Assembly (NCBI GenBank): GCA_019637695.1
Contig: JAHBVG010000041.1
Coordinates: forward strand, 1-53,384
Length of the DNA stretch: 53,384 nt
Reading direction: 5' to 3'
DNA from: Caldilineaceae bacterium
Lineage (GTDB): Bacteria > Chloroflexota > Anaerolineae > Caldilineales > Caldilineaceae
In this document: positions 33,465 to 42,631 of the stretch, piece by piece
How positions within the stretch are numbered: position 1 is the first letter of the stretch
How the letters are laid out: each line of letters opens with the position of its first letter
Notes under the pieces: generated by a model
Seen by the model: the letters and a program-made list of their open reading frames with translations, nothing else
What the model was told of the DNA's origin: nothing
Database searches by the model: none
Made by a program: the position numbers and the translations under genes

Positions 33465-33866
33465 ATGGCAGAGCGCACCGAACATGGGTGGGAACGCCAC
33501 GGTCAGGGGGATCGTCCCACCCGTGAGGCATTTCAGGACCGGCAGAACCCACAAGAGGTCTATCGTGACCTGACTAATGGGAACACGATCTATGGAGATA
33601 CCATGGCACGACTTGTTTCCGAACGGGAAGAGAGCAGCATTCGCCTGCTGACGCTAGAGGTTTCCGAAGGTGAAGCTGGGGTCTATGCCCTGTGTATGAA
33701 ATACCTGCTCAACCACCTCAGCGCTAAGGAGATCGAGCGCATTACTGGAGCGTATCAGGATGAAGTCGAGGGGATGCTAGAAGATCTGCTCGACATCGTC
33801 GACATGGATGAGATCGAAGCAGATCTTGCCAGCATCGCCGCAGAAACGCCCGCGCCGGCGCGATGA
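33465..33866 (+). CDS. Small acidic hypothetical protein
   Basis: The protein has 133 residues from ATG 33465, chosen because GGAG lies eight bases upstream; a longer reading from 33351 has no site. The N-terminus is polar (HGWERHGQGDRPTREAF). The C-terminal two-thirds are helical, with YLLNHLSAKEIERITGAY followed by a Glu/Asp-rich helix. That part has a helix-turn-helix-like spacing, but the match is too weak to call. It is transcribed away from the dehydratase gene and ends nine bases from the stop of a convergent gene. I do not recognise the family. Confidence 0.65.
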   Translation: MAERTEHGWERHGQGDRPTREAFQDRQNPQEVYRDLTNGNTIYGDTMARLVSEREESSIRLLTLEVSEGEAGVYALCMKYLLNHLSAKEIERITGAYQDEVEGMLEDLLDIVDMDEIEADLASIAAETPAPAR

Positions 33867-33874
33867 CTGCGTCG

Positions 33875-35860
33875 CTACCCTTCACGAGAAACCACAGGCG
33901 CGCCAACCGCATCCACGCGCACTTCGCCGTTGTCCCAAAGGACGGTGCCGATCCCCATCTCCTTGACGTGAACGCTTCCCTGTGGCGTGGTCAGGGTCAG
34001 ATCGGTGGGGTGATTGCCCAGATAGCCCGCCACCCAGCGTCCCCGCTGTGGAGAGGCCCACAGCCACGCTGGTTGCGCCGCGCAGATGAGGCTGGCATCG
34101 CCCACCGTCACCTCTCCCGTTGCGCTTTGGCGGGCGGATGGCGCATCGAGCATCGGGAAGCCCAGATCGCCCGTTTCATCCCAGCGGCGGAGCAATTTCC
34201 AGCCCATCACATCCACTGTCAACCCGATACTTTGGCCGTCCCGCCTATAGGACGCGCTATACTGGCGCTCACCGCCGGTAGCGTCGGTGAAAGCTGGCGC
34301 TAAAGATTCATCCATTCTCCCCGCCCTGATCGCTTGGGCAAAGGCGCGGCCATCGGCGTAGTCGCCGCGGCTGGCCGTCTCCACATAGAACGCGCAGATG
34401 GGATGGCCCTGGAAGAAGAAGCCAGGCGAGCGCAGTTCCCAAAAGCGTTTGTCCGGCCCGCTGTAGTTGTACACCTCCAATACCAGGTCGCCCTCTTTTT
34501 CGAGCAAGCGGATCGGCGTCTCCCGGCTCAACCGTGTCACCGTGAGCGGGCGCACAGCCGTGTAGGCTTCGCCGCTGCCGATGACCACAGTTGCGCCAGG
34601 CGGCACATCTGCGGGGAGTGTCTCCACACGTTCTTCGTCGATCCAGATCTCGTCAACGTGGGCGCGACCGAGCCAGATGAAGTTGGCCTTAGCGCTCGTC
34701 CCCTGTTGGAAGGTGGTCGGCGCGTAGATCCCCAGCGCACGGTTGCCCCGCTGCACGCTGAAAAACGATCCTTCGTCGGGCAGGTTGCGCGTCTTGGTGC
34801 GGTCGGTGGCGTGGTAGCTGTCACCGAACCACTTGTCGTTGAGGACATAGCGGGTGTAGAGGACGCCGGGCCGCTCGACACCAGGCCGCCGATAGTGGAC
34901 CATACACACATCCGCCTGGGGATTGTAGACACTAGTCGTTGTCCCCAGCGCGTATTCGTCGGCCAGATAGGTGGTGAGAACAATGCCTCGCTCCTGGTTG
35001 ACGGTTTCCACCACCTGCATGGGGACTTCGGTGGCGTCGAGAACGTCGGCAATCCAACTGGGAACGGTGCCATCGGCAATCCAGCGGCGCAGCATCTCCA
35101 CTTCGGGCGGCGTCTCGCAGACCACCGACGGATGGTAGGCGCGCCCGTGGGGGGCGGTCCAGCGTCCTGTGCCGCGGTGGATGTGCAGGGCCACGCTCAG
35201 ACCCAATTTGGCGGCCATGGCCTGCGCCCGCTGACGGGTATCCGTATCGGACACATGGTCGCTTAAGCGCTTTAGGGCGCGCAGGTTGACGCTCATGTAG
35301 GTGGGGCTGTTGAACTCAAACGGGTGGCCGGAGCGATTGGTGAACTCCATCCACGCCTGAAGCTTGCGATAGCCGCGCTCGGCGATCTCCCGATCTCCCA
35401 ACAATTCCCCGCCCAGACAGGTGTTGAGGATGTCGAGCAGAGTGATATTGGTGTAGGCGATATGCACATCCAGACGACGGATCTCAGCCAGCCCGGCGCG
35501 GATGGCATCGAGAACCTGCGCTGCCAATGGAGGGGGCAACCGATCGGCGTGGCGGCGCATCATGGGGATCAGCGCCTCCAACACAAATTCCACGGCGTTG
35601 AGATCCTCCACGGTCGTGTCTTCAGCCATCCAATAGAAATTGCCCACATGGGGATCGTTGGCGTCGCGCTCCTGGCAGCGGAGAACGGCTTCAAGGATCT
35701 TCTCGGCCAACGCCAGATCTTCGGGCGCGCCGTTGGCCACCAGATCTGCGGCGAGATGAGCGGCCCGCCGGCTCTCGTGGAAAGTCCCATACTCGGTTGT
35801 CTTGGCGATCATGAAGGTGCTTGGGTTGAAATTCTCGGGCAGGATCAGCGGTGTCGTCAT
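33875..35860 (-). CDS. 661-aa protein of unknown family, carbohydrate-enzyme-like
   Basis: With the start at ATG 35860 (GGGAG eight bases upstream) the protein has 661 residues and no signal peptide. The first half is rich in helices (for example ESRRAAHLAADLVANGAP and RRHADRLPPPLAAQVLDAI). The second half is strand-rich (NYSGPDKRFWELRSPGFFFQ). This alpha/alpha-barrel plus beta-sandwich order is usual in polysaccharide lyases and some glycosidases. A Trp/Tyr/His-rich stretch near 320-360 (KWFGDSYHATDRT) could hold the active site. The assignment is structural inference only. Its start overlaps the upstream stop as ATGA. The context is a sugar-acid locus. Confidence 0.7.
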   Translation of the reverse strand: MTTPLILPENFNPSTFMIAKTTEYGTFHESRRAAHLAADLVANGAPEDLALAEKILEAVLRCQERDANDPHVGNFYWMAEDTTVEDLNAVEFVLEALIPMMRRHADRLPPPLAAQVLDAIRAGLAEIRRLDVHIAYTNITLLDILNTCLGGELLGDREIAERGYRKLQAWMEFTNRSGHPFEFNSPTYMSVNLRALKRLSDHVSDTDTRQRAQAMAAKLGLSVALHIHRGTGRWTAPHGRAYHPSVVCETPPEVEMLRRWIADGTVPSWIADVLDATEVPMQVVETVNQERGIVLTTYLADEYALGTTTSVYNPQADVCMVHYRRPGVERPGVLYTRYVLNDKWFGDSYHATDRTKTRNLPDEGSFFSVQRGNRALGIYAPTTFQQGTSAKANFIWLGRAHVDEIWIDEERVETLPADVPPGATVVIGSGEAYTAVRPLTVTRLSRETPIRLLEKEGDLVLEVYNYSGPDKRFWELRSPGFFFQGHPICAFYVETASRGDYADGRAFAQAIRAGRMDESLAPAFTDATGGERQYSASYRRDGQSIGLTVDVMGWKLLRRWDETGDLGFPMLDAPSARQSATGEVTVGDASLICAAQPAWLWASPQRGRWVAGYLGNHPTDLTLTTPQGSVHVKEMGIGTVLWDNGEVRVDAVGAPVVSREG

Positions 35861-36486
35861 GACGTGGACTCCCCTGAGTCGTCTGAGGGATTGTCCAATG
35901 GGGGGGCTGATTCGGTCTTGGGCGCGTCTGCCAGTTTTGGTTTCACAGGGCGCTGTTTGTAAAGTGGTGCTACCTGGATGCGAAAGGTCATCATCGATTG
36001 GTGGAACATGGGCAGCCATTCATCAAACTCGGCAGCATGGGCCACTTGCACCGTTAGCGTAAATTGCCGCGTATCTTGATAGAGGACGCGTACCCAGCGC
36101 TTGCGTTTGGCGTCCCCCTCGATGAAGCTGTATCTGGCTTCCATCCCGATCTGATCGCCCGATTGCCATTGGTTCTGCCACTCAATCTGGCTGTTCGCCA
36201 GTCGTCCAATGCCAGAGATGAAGCCCATGTGCAGATCCTTCAAGTCGCGCGTGTTGACTCGAATCCCCAAATCCTGGACAGCGACGGCGAAGATGGTGCT
36301 ATTATCATTGAAGACAGGGCCGTAGAGTACGCCGCGGCGTCCATCCAACCAATTGAATTGGTGCCACTCCTCAGGGTGGAAGAAGGAAAAGCCCAGGTAG
36401 TTGTCCTTGTAGAGAGCGAGTCCTTTGGTGGCGGGTTGATCTGCAGCAGTGGATTCTGGTGCTGCCTGTGCAGCGCTATTACTCAT
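35857..36486 (-). CDS. Hypothetical protein with PsbP/DUF1795-like fold
   Basis: The 209-aa protein has a polar, Ala-rich N-terminus without a signal peptide. A middle part fits the PsbP/Mog1-like pattern: YKDNYLGFSFFHPEEW near residues 26-41, then alternating strands ending in a helix with FDEWLPMFHQSMMTF. The tail is Pro/Asp/Ser-rich. Such domains often bind partners rather than catalyse. It is coupled to the 661-aa enzyme-like gene by a four-base overlap. AAAGGAAG precedes the start. Confidence 0.65.
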   Translation of the reverse strand: MSNSAAQAAPESTAADQPATKGLALYKDNYLGFSFFHPEEWHQFNWLDGRRGVLYGPVFNDNSTIFAVAVQDLGIRVNTRDLKDLHMGFISGIGRLANSQIEWQNQWQSGDQIGMEARYSFIEGDAKRKRWVRVLYQDTRQFTLTVQVAHAAEFDEWLPMFHQSMMTFRIQVAPLYKQRPVKPKLADAPKTESAPPLDNPSDDSGESTS

Positions 36487-36540
36487 GAAAATATCTTCCT
36501 TTCAATGCCGGGGGAGAGCGTTATTGGGGCTTGGTGCTTC

Positions 36541-36570
36541 AGTATAGATGCGAAACCAAAAGAACTGCAA
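36541..36570 (-). promoter_or_regulatory. Possible promoter for the 209-aa gene
   Basis: On the minus strand TTGCAG, 18 bases and TATACT lie about 55 bases before the start at 36486. The -35 box is weak. Confidence 0.35.
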
Positions 36571-36681
36571 ACTGATAGATTCGGCTGGGGCGCTCTGTTA
36601 ATTGATGAAATCAACAGGTCCCCAAAGTAGCTTTGATTGGTAGCTGAATCCTTACCGGACTGAAATGTTAAAAAAAACAGT

Positions 36682-36710
36682 TTGACATTTACATAGTTCG
36701 TGCATATAAT
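36682..36710 (+). promoter_or_regulatory. Consensus sigma-70 promoter for the ABC transporter region
   Basis: TTGACA (36682-36687), 17 bases, and TATAAT (36705-36710) match consensus exactly. Transcription would start near 36717 and read through the small membrane gene into the ABC operon. The leader of about 105 bases before 36822 holds no obvious riboswitch. Confidence 0.8.
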
Positions 36711-36821
36711 GCGCTCAGTTATTTGATACCCCTCCTATGTGTTAATTTAATTCTCGCACTTTTCAGTAAAATCGCAAGACCAATCTCTCCTTCCCCTATT
36801 GGAAGTGAATGGAATTTTAAC

Positions 36822-37178
36822 ATGCGCGGCGAATCCTCCGATGACCGACCTGCGCCTAATATGTGGGTTTTGGTTGTCCGGTATATAGTTTGTTACCTGC
36901 TTTGGTTCCTGATTAGTGGTATTGCTCTCTGGTTAGTCTTTTTAATTCACCAGAACATATATGATATCTTCTTCTTACGTATCAACCCTTGGCAATTGCG
37001 CGCCATTGATCGCTGGTCTTACTTTTTTCTTGGCACAATCTGGATCGTAGTGATATTTCTCATCGAAGGCTCTTTACGCAAATCAGTGGAAGAAAATCGT
37101 CTTCTGATCAGAACAAGTCAATTCCTGGGTGTTGAACTGGCACTGGTTGCCCTTTCCCTTCTCATCCGCATGTTCTAG
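36822..37178 (+). CDS. Small membrane protein, three helices
   Basis: This 118-aa protein starts at ATG 36822 with a weak GGA site; an upstream reading from 36723 would begin only six bases after the predicted transcript start. Three hydrophobic segments are visible: VLVVRYIVCYLLWFLISGIA, SYFFLGTIWIVVIFLI and FLGVELALVALSLLI. No motif identifies a function. It lies between a strong promoter and the ABC ATPase gene and may only share their transcript. Its lower GC sets it apart from the genes that follow. Confidence 0.65.
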   Translation: MRGESSDDRPAPNMWVLVVRYIVCYLLWFLISGIALWLVFLIHQNIYDIFFLRINPWQLRAIDRWSYFFLGTIWIVVIFLIEGSLRKSVEENRLLIRTSQFLGVELALVALSLLIRMF

Positions 37179-37239
37179 CTGTGCGCGTACAATCTCCTGC
37201 ACAGAGAGAATCTATGCTTCCTGCAAAGGAGGTAAGCTG

Positions 37240-38310
37240 TTGATTCAGACCGATTCAATCACCACGAATGGTCAGTCTCCATCATCTGAACTTGATAAAC
37301 GTCCCCGACTTCTAGAAGTCACGAACCTGAAGAAATGGTTCCCGATCAAACGGGGCTTCTTTTCACGCACAGTAGGTCACGTCAAAGCCGTGGATGGTGT
37401 TACTTTCTATGTGCGCGAAGGAGAAACGCTAGGATTGGTGGGGGAAAGTGGTTGTGGCAAGACTACGACAGGGCGTGTGGTCATGCGCGCGTATGAGCCT
37501 ACGGGCGGCGAGATGTGGTTCAACGACCAAAATTTGGGGCGCGTAAACCTGGGTGAAGTGGACGAGCGGCAATTGAAACGCCTGCGCCGCAATATGCAGA
37601 TGGTCTTTCAGGACCCCTACTCTTCGCTTAACCCGCGCATGAATCTGCTACAAAATGTGGGCGAACCGCTATTGGTCCATAATGTTGCCAGCGGCAAAGA
37701 ATTGGAAGATCGGGTCGCTGAACTTCTCCGGGTGGTTGGGTTGCGCCCGGAGTATTTCAACCGCTATCCCCATGCCTTCAGCGGTGGACAACGCCAACGG
37801 ATTGGTATCGCCCGCGCCCTGGCCTTGAATCCGCAGTTGCTCGTGCTCGACGAACCGGTCTCTGCGCTGGATGTGTCGGTGCAGGCGCAGATCCTCAATC
37901 TGCTTCAAGATCTACAGTCTCAATTTGGCCTCACCTACCTCTTTGTGGCCCATGATCTCAGTGTAGTGGAACATATTAGCGATCGTGTGGCGGTCATGTA
38001 CGTGGGCCAACTTGTGGAGAGCGCGCCCACGGCTGATCTCTACACCAATCCACTGCACCCCTATACAGAAGCATTGCTGTCGGCGGTGCCTAAGCCCGAT
38101 CCGCTTGACCGAGGGGAACCGATTGTCCTCGAAGGAGATGTGGCCGATCCGGCTAACCCGCCTAACGGTTGTTATTTCCACCCGCGCTGCCGTTACAACG
38201 ATCAAGATCGCTGTACACGGGAAACACCTGAATTGCGCGAGCTAACGCCAGGGCGCTTCGTCCGCTGCCATTATGCCGGCGAACTTGAACTTAGCGGCGT
38301 AACCGCCTGA
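37240..38310 (+). CDS. Dipeptide/oligopeptide-type ABC transporter ATPase (DppF/OppF-like)
   Basis: The 356-aa subunit has Walker A GESGCGKTT, signature FSGGQRQR, Walker B LLVLDEPVSALD and the switch histidine in VAHDLS. The C-terminal oligo_HPY region contains the paired cysteines of CYFHPRCRY. The start is TTG 37240, since AAAGGAGG lies seven bases upstream; a longer reading from 37129 overlaps the membrane gene and lacks homology. Unusually, it is separated from the rest of its transporter by a radical SAM gene. In this phylum such transporters often import oligosaccharides, and the neighbouring genes support that here. Confidence 0.92.
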   Translation: MIQTDSITTNGQSPSSELDKRPRLLEVTNLKKWFPIKRGFFSRTVGHVKAVDGVTFYVREGETLGLVGESGCGKTTTGRVVMRAYEPTGGEMWFNDQNLGRVNLGEVDERQLKRLRRNMQMVFQDPYSSLNPRMNLLQNVGEPLLVHNVASGKELEDRVAELLRVVGLRPEYFNRYPHAFSGGQRQRIGIARALALNPQLLVLDEPVSALDVSVQAQILNLLQDLQSQFGLTYLFVAHDLSVVEHISDRVAVMYVGQLVESAPTADLYTNPLHPYTEALLSAVPKPDPLDRGEPIVLEGDVADPANPPNGCYFHPRCRYNDQDRCTRETPELRELTPGRFVRCHYAGELELSGVTA

Positions 38311-38328
38311 GAAGGTTGATTGTCAACC

Positions 38329-40203
38329 ATGAACAACTGTTTGCCTACAACCAATGGCAGTGCAAAGGGGAACGGCCTGATCTCGCTTGAAGAGATCGCC
38401 ACGCCGCGCCATACCCAAAAACGCGCTCGCTCTGCCAAGGTGATGCTGCTCTTCCCGCCCAACTGGACGCCGACGATGCCACATCTTGCGCTGCCTACGT
38501 TGACCGCCTATCTACGCCAGGAAGGCGTTGACGTCATCCAGCGGGATTTGAACGTTGAGGTCTTTGACACCCTCCTGCGCCGGGATGCGGTTTTAGCGGC
38601 GGTGGATCTGCTCTATCAGCGCTTTGGCTCTCAACAGAGCCGACCGCAACGGGGGCCATCGCCTCCGCCGGATCAGATCCAGTGGGCGCTGCGGAACGGC
38701 CCTATGCTTGCTGAAGAGGTAGAGCAAGCGGTGGCAGTAATGCGCAGCGAAGCATTTTTCGATGGCTCGATTGGGTTAAGCGCTTTCCAAACAGTTGTCA
38801 ATGCGCTCGAAGTGATCTCCCTTCCCTTTTTCCCTTCTTATCTCAATTTACAAACGTATGTCGCCAACGGCCCTGTAGACAGTAGCCGGTTCCTGCTCCA
38901 TGCCGTGCAGGATGAGCAGCACAACATGTTCATTGAGGTCTTCCGGCGTATTTTGCTACCGGATGTGATCCGCGAGCAGCCCGACGTGGTAGGGATTTCG
39001 ATCCCATCCATGGCGCAGATGTTACCGGGGATGACAGCCGCTTACTTGATCAAAGCTGCTGGATTGAAATGTCATGTTAGCATCGGTGGGCCGCACATTA
39101 GCATGTTGCGCGAGGAATTACCCAAAGCGCCGCAGATGTTTCGCTTGATCGACAGCGCCGTAGTCTTTGACGGAGAAGTTCCTCTGCTGCAATTGGCCGA
39201 AGCCGTGGCGGATAGGCGCACTCTGGCCCATATCCCCAATCTGGTCTACCGTGACGGGGATGCGATCCGCGTCAACGCCCGCAAAGAACCGGAGAAGATT
39301 ACCAATCTTCCGCTGCCCGATTTCAGCGGTCTCCCCTTGGATCGCTATCTGGCCCCGCGTCTGGCCTTGCCCTTGTTGACGGCGCGTGGTTGCTATTTCG
39401 GTAAATGTGCTTTCTGCAACGTGGGTTACGGTGAGGCGGAATCGTTCAGTCAACTGCGTGCGCAGAATCTAGCCGAGCAGATGTTGGCCTTGCACGAAAA
39501 GTATGGCGTCAAACACATCTTTTTCTCCGACGAAGCGGTGACGCCGCGCAATCTGCGCGATCTCTCCAAAATCCTTGAAGCCACGGGGACGCCGGTAACC
39601 TGGGGTGGCTGTGTCCGTTTTGAGAGGGTGATCAGTGGGGATCTGCTCAATGCCATGTACCGGGGCGGCTGCCGCATGATCCTCTTTGGGCTGGAGAGCG
39701 CATCGGCGGCCATCATCGAGCAGATGATCAAGGGAACGCAACTGGACGACATGAGCCGCATCCTGCGCCAGAGCAGCGAAGCGGGGATCTGGAACCACAC
39801 CTTTTTCTTCTTCGGCTTCCCTGGCGAGACAATCAACCACGCCCAAGAGACGGTGAACTTCCTTTACGCCCATAAACCCTATATTAACTCGGCGGCCATG
39901 GGGACCTTCCTCATGGAGCGCTATTCGCCGGCGCACCGCTACCCAGAAACATTCGGGGTCAAGCGCATCGTCGAAGATCCTGACAAAGATCTGGCGATCT
40001 ATTTTGATTATGAAGTCGAGGCGGGTATGGACGAACGCATGGCCGATCTTGTCCATGATCGCTTTTTGGAGACGTTACCGAAGAAGTTGTACCCACAATA
40101 TTATGTAAGCGACGTTTACCGCTTCCTCTACGCCAACTATCTGAGCGAAAAGCAGACCGCGCTCCCGCCGTGGCTAGTTCCGCAGAATGTGGTTGCACGT
40201 TGA
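38329..40203 (+). CDS. B12-binding radical SAM enzyme
   Basis: The protein has 624 residues. The N-terminal half resembles a cobalamin-binding domain (VMLLFPPNWTPTMPHLALPT near residue 39, DVVGISIPSM near 225). The radical SAM core begins with LTARGCYFGKCAFC; its cysteines are Cys355, Cys360 and Cys363, a CX4CX2C rather than the canonical CX3CX2C spacing. The sequences FSDEAVTPRNLRDL and GLESASAAIIEQM fit the TIM-barrel. A perfect dyad (GGTTGA ttg TCAACC, 38314-38328) lies directly before the ATG. It sits between the two halves of an ABC transporter operon, so a role in modifying or methylating the imported compound is possible. The reaction is unknown. Confidence 0.87.
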   Translation: MNNCLPTTNGSAKGNGLISLEEIATPRHTQKRARSAKVMLLFPPNWTPTMPHLALPTLTAYLRQEGVDVIQRDLNVEVFDTLLRRDAVLAAVDLLYQRFGSQQSRPQRGPSPPPDQIQWALRNGPMLAEEVEQAVAVMRSEAFFDGSIGLSAFQTVVNALEVISLPFFPSYLNLQTYVANGPVDSSRFLLHAVQDEQHNMFIEVFRRILLPDVIREQPDVVGISIPSMAQMLPGMTAAYLIKAAGLKCHVSIGGPHISMLREELPKAPQMFRLIDSAVVFDGEVPLLQLAEAVADRRTLAHIPNLVYRDGDAIRVNARKEPEKITNLPLPDFSGLPLDRYLAPRLALPLLTARGCYFGKCAFCNVGYGEAESFSQLRAQNLAEQMLALHEKYGVKHIFFSDEAVTPRNLRDLSKILEATGTPVTWGGCVRFERVISGDLLNAMYRGGCRMILFGLESASAAIIEQMIKGTQLDDMSRILRQSSEAGIWNHTFFFFGFPGETINHAQETVNFLYAHKPYINSAAMGTFLMERYSPAHRYPETFGVKRIVEDPDKDLAIYFDYEVEAGMDERMADLVHDRFLETLPKKLYPQYYVSDVYRFLYANYLSEKQTALPPWLVPQNVVAR

Positions 40204-40427
40204 GATCACATTTTAGTGCAAAGAGTAACGAGTAATGTGCAGTTCGTTAACGACGATATTTCCCAATCGGAAGCTATCGTGTCAACCAATTACGATCATG
40301 AATTACGAATCACCTCGGTTGTACCGTACTGCGTGAATCCGATGGGTTGTCGGCTCAACACGCGGTGCGCAGACGATACAGCAGTAGTTTGTAACTTTAT
40401 GTTCCCTTACACCCAGGAGGTACAAGC

Positions 40428-42443
40428 ATGAGAAAGCTCGTTAATCGAGGCGTCTCGCGACGCGAATTCCTGAGGCTTTCGGCCCTGGCTACTGCCGGCG
40501 TCGTCACTGTCGCCTGTGGCGCCAGCGGCGAACCTGCGCCCAGTGCTCCGGCCCCCGCCGCAACCACCGCCCCCGCCCAACAACCTGCTGCCCCGGCTGC
40601 AGCGCCCTCGCAGTACAATGAAGCTCCTATGCTCGCCGAACTGGTAGCACGGGGTGAACTGCCACCCGTCGACGAACGGCTCCCCAGCAACCCGCTGGTG
40701 ATGCCTATCACCGAGTCAATCGGCAACTACGGCGGCACCATGCGCCGTGGCTTCAGTGGCGTCTCCGACCGCTGGGGGCCGACCAAGTTGCAGGATCGTG
40801 GACTTGTCTGGTACGACGCCAATCTGAATATGCAGCCGCGCATGGCCGAATCGTGGGAACTGAGCGACGACGCCACAACCTGGACCTTCCACCTGCGTCC
40901 AGGCACCAAATGGTCCGATGGCGCGCCGTTCACGGCCAATGATGTGCAGTGGTGGTGGGATAATCATGAGACCAACACAGATATTGCGCCTGCGGTTGGT
41001 GGCGCCTGGGTCTCTGGTACTGCCCGTACGCCGATGACCGTTGAAGTGATCGACGACAATACCTTCAGGTTCACCTTCGCCGATCCCAAACCATTGTTGC
41101 TCTACAGCTTGGGACGCAGTTGGCCCTTCGCACCCGGCCACTACATGTCACAGTTCCACCTGGAATTGACCGAGGATACCGCCAAGCTTCAAGCTGACTC
41201 CACTGCGGCTGGCTTCAACAATTGGTCAGAGTATTACATCGACCGCAACTGGTGGTATATGAACCCTGAGCGGCCCAGCGTGGGGCCATGGATTGCGAAA
41301 AATCAGCTCTCCACGGAACTCTTCGTGATGGAACGCAACCCTTACTTCTTTGGCGTCGATCCAGAGGGCAATCAACTTCCCTACGTTGACACCGTCAACC
41401 ATCGTCTCTTCGAGAATCCCGAAGTCTTCAACTTGCGCATTATCAACGGCGAGATCGACTTCCAAAATCGCCATGTAGCATTGGGCAACTTCACGCTCTT
41501 TAAGGAGAATGAAGCGGCGGGAGACTATCAAGTCGTGATCGGCAGTAGCGCTGGGCATACGGCGGTACAGCTTAATCTGACCACTAAGAATGAGCGGCTG
41601 CGCGAATTCTTCAACGTTCGTGATGTCCGCATCGCCCTCTCGCTGGCCGTGGATCGCAATGCGCTTAATGAGTTGGTCTTCGATGGGCTGCTGACGCCGC
41701 GCCAGTACAGCCCGCTGGAGAAGTCCCCGCAGGCGTACCCGGCGCAGGCGAATGCATATATTGAGTACGATCCGGCTCGCGCCAACGAATTGCTCGATGC
41801 TGCCGGTTATGCGGAGAAGAATTCTGAAGGTATGCGCGTCTGGCCGGGCACGAACGAAGCGATCAGCTTCATCATCGAAGGCACCTCCGAACCTGGTACT
41901 CAGGGCGAGGATGCCATCTTGCAGATTGTCCGCTACTATCAGGCGGTGGGCGTCAACGCAGCCTACCGGTATTTCGAGCGCTCACTCTACACCGAGCACT
42001 ACGAATCCAACGAGATCGAAGCGGCCTTTTGGGGCGGCGACCGCACAGTCCTGCCGATTGCAGCGCCGATCATCTTCACTGGCGAACAGCCGGATCGCCC
42101 ATGGAATGCAGCTTGGGCGTTGTGGCGGCTGAACCCCACGAATGCCAACGGCGAGGAACCGCCAGAAGGCCACTGGATGTGGGATATTTGGAATACGTGG
42201 GATGAGATCGCCGTAACAGCTGACGAAGGTACCCGTAACGACCTCTTCCGGCAGATTCTCGATATCTGGGCCAGAGAACTGCCAATGATCGGCTACCTGG
42301 GTGAATCCCCAGCGCTGGTCATCGTCAAGAATGGTTTCCGCAACTATCCGCCTGGCTTCCCGATTGATGATACTACCGGCGATGAGCATCTGCTCCACAC
42401 CGAGATCTACTTCTGGGATGATCCAGCGGCCCATACGATGTAA
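40428..42443 (+). CDS. ABC transporter substrate-binding protein (family 5, Tat lipoprotein)
   Basis: This 671-aa lipoprotein has a twin-arginine signal (SRREFLRLSA) followed by a lipobox ending at Cys30, then an Ala/Pro-rich tether. The body is SBP_bac_5-like: MAESWELSDDATTWTFHLRP near 135, FTANDVQWWWDNHE near 165 and FNVRDVRIALSLAVDRNALN near 396. Family members bind peptides, but in this phylum many bind oligosaccharides. AGGAGG lies seven bases before the start. The 224 bases upstream contain no gene and may carry a separate promoter. Confidence 0.93.
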   Translation: MRKLVNRGVSRREFLRLSALATAGVVTVACGASGEPAPSAPAPAATTAPAQQPAAPAAAPSQYNEAPMLAELVARGELPPVDERLPSNPLVMPITESIGNYGGTMRRGFSGVSDRWGPTKLQDRGLVWYDANLNMQPRMAESWELSDDATTWTFHLRPGTKWSDGAPFTANDVQWWWDNHETNTDIAPAVGGAWVSGTARTPMTVEVIDDNTFRFTFADPKPLLLYSLGRSWPFAPGHYMSQFHLELTEDTAKLQADSTAAGFNNWSEYYIDRNWWYMNPERPSVGPWIAKNQLSTELFVMERNPYFFGVDPEGNQLPYVDTVNHRLFENPEVFNLRIINGEIDFQNRHVALGNFTLFKENEAAGDYQVVIGSSAGHTAVQLNLTTKNERLREFFNVRDVRIALSLAVDRNALNELVFDGLLTPRQYSPLEKSPQAYPAQANAYIEYDPARANELLDAAGYAEKNSEGMRVWPGTNEAISFIIEGTSEPGTQGEDAILQIVRYYQAVGVNAAYRYFERSLYTEHYESNEIEAAFWGGDRTVLPIAAPIIFTGEQPDRPWNAAWALWRLNPTNANGEEPPEGHWMWDIWNTWDEIAVTADEGTRNDLFRQILDIWARELPMIGYLGESPALVIVKNGFRNYPPGFPIDDTTGDEHLLHTEIYFWDDPAAHTM

Positions 42444-42504
42444 ATGTATGGCGTGTTACGTGAGTAGAGTTTGTTGAAGTCTTCGCTTGTCTGTAGGTTC
42501 CAGA

Positions 42505-42551
42505 GGATAATGCGTAGTGCGTAGTCTGTTCACGCACCACGCATTATCCTT
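42505..42551. repeat. 18-bp hairpin with GTGCGTA heptamers after the substrate-binding gene
   Basis: AGGATAATGCGT and GTGCGT pair with ACGCAC and ACGCATTATCCT around a nine-base loop, with one mismatch. It may lower read-through from the receptor gene to the permeases or protect the upstream mRNA end. Confidence 0.75.
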
Positions 42552-42631
42552 GAACGTGACCACCGCCAGGCAAAGGTGTCAATCACTTCAACCCACGCAA
42601 CACGTAATACGCAACATTTTCGGAGGATTGA

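Noticed and set aside
35861..36019. 53-residue extension of the 661-aa protein
   Set aside because: It overlaps the upstream 209-aa gene in another frame; ATG 35860 has a good ribosome site and an ATGA overlap.
37129..37239. N-terminal extension of the DppF-like ATPase
   Set aside because: It overlaps the membrane-protein gene, lacks family sequence, and a strong AAAGGAGG site directs initiation at TTG 37240.
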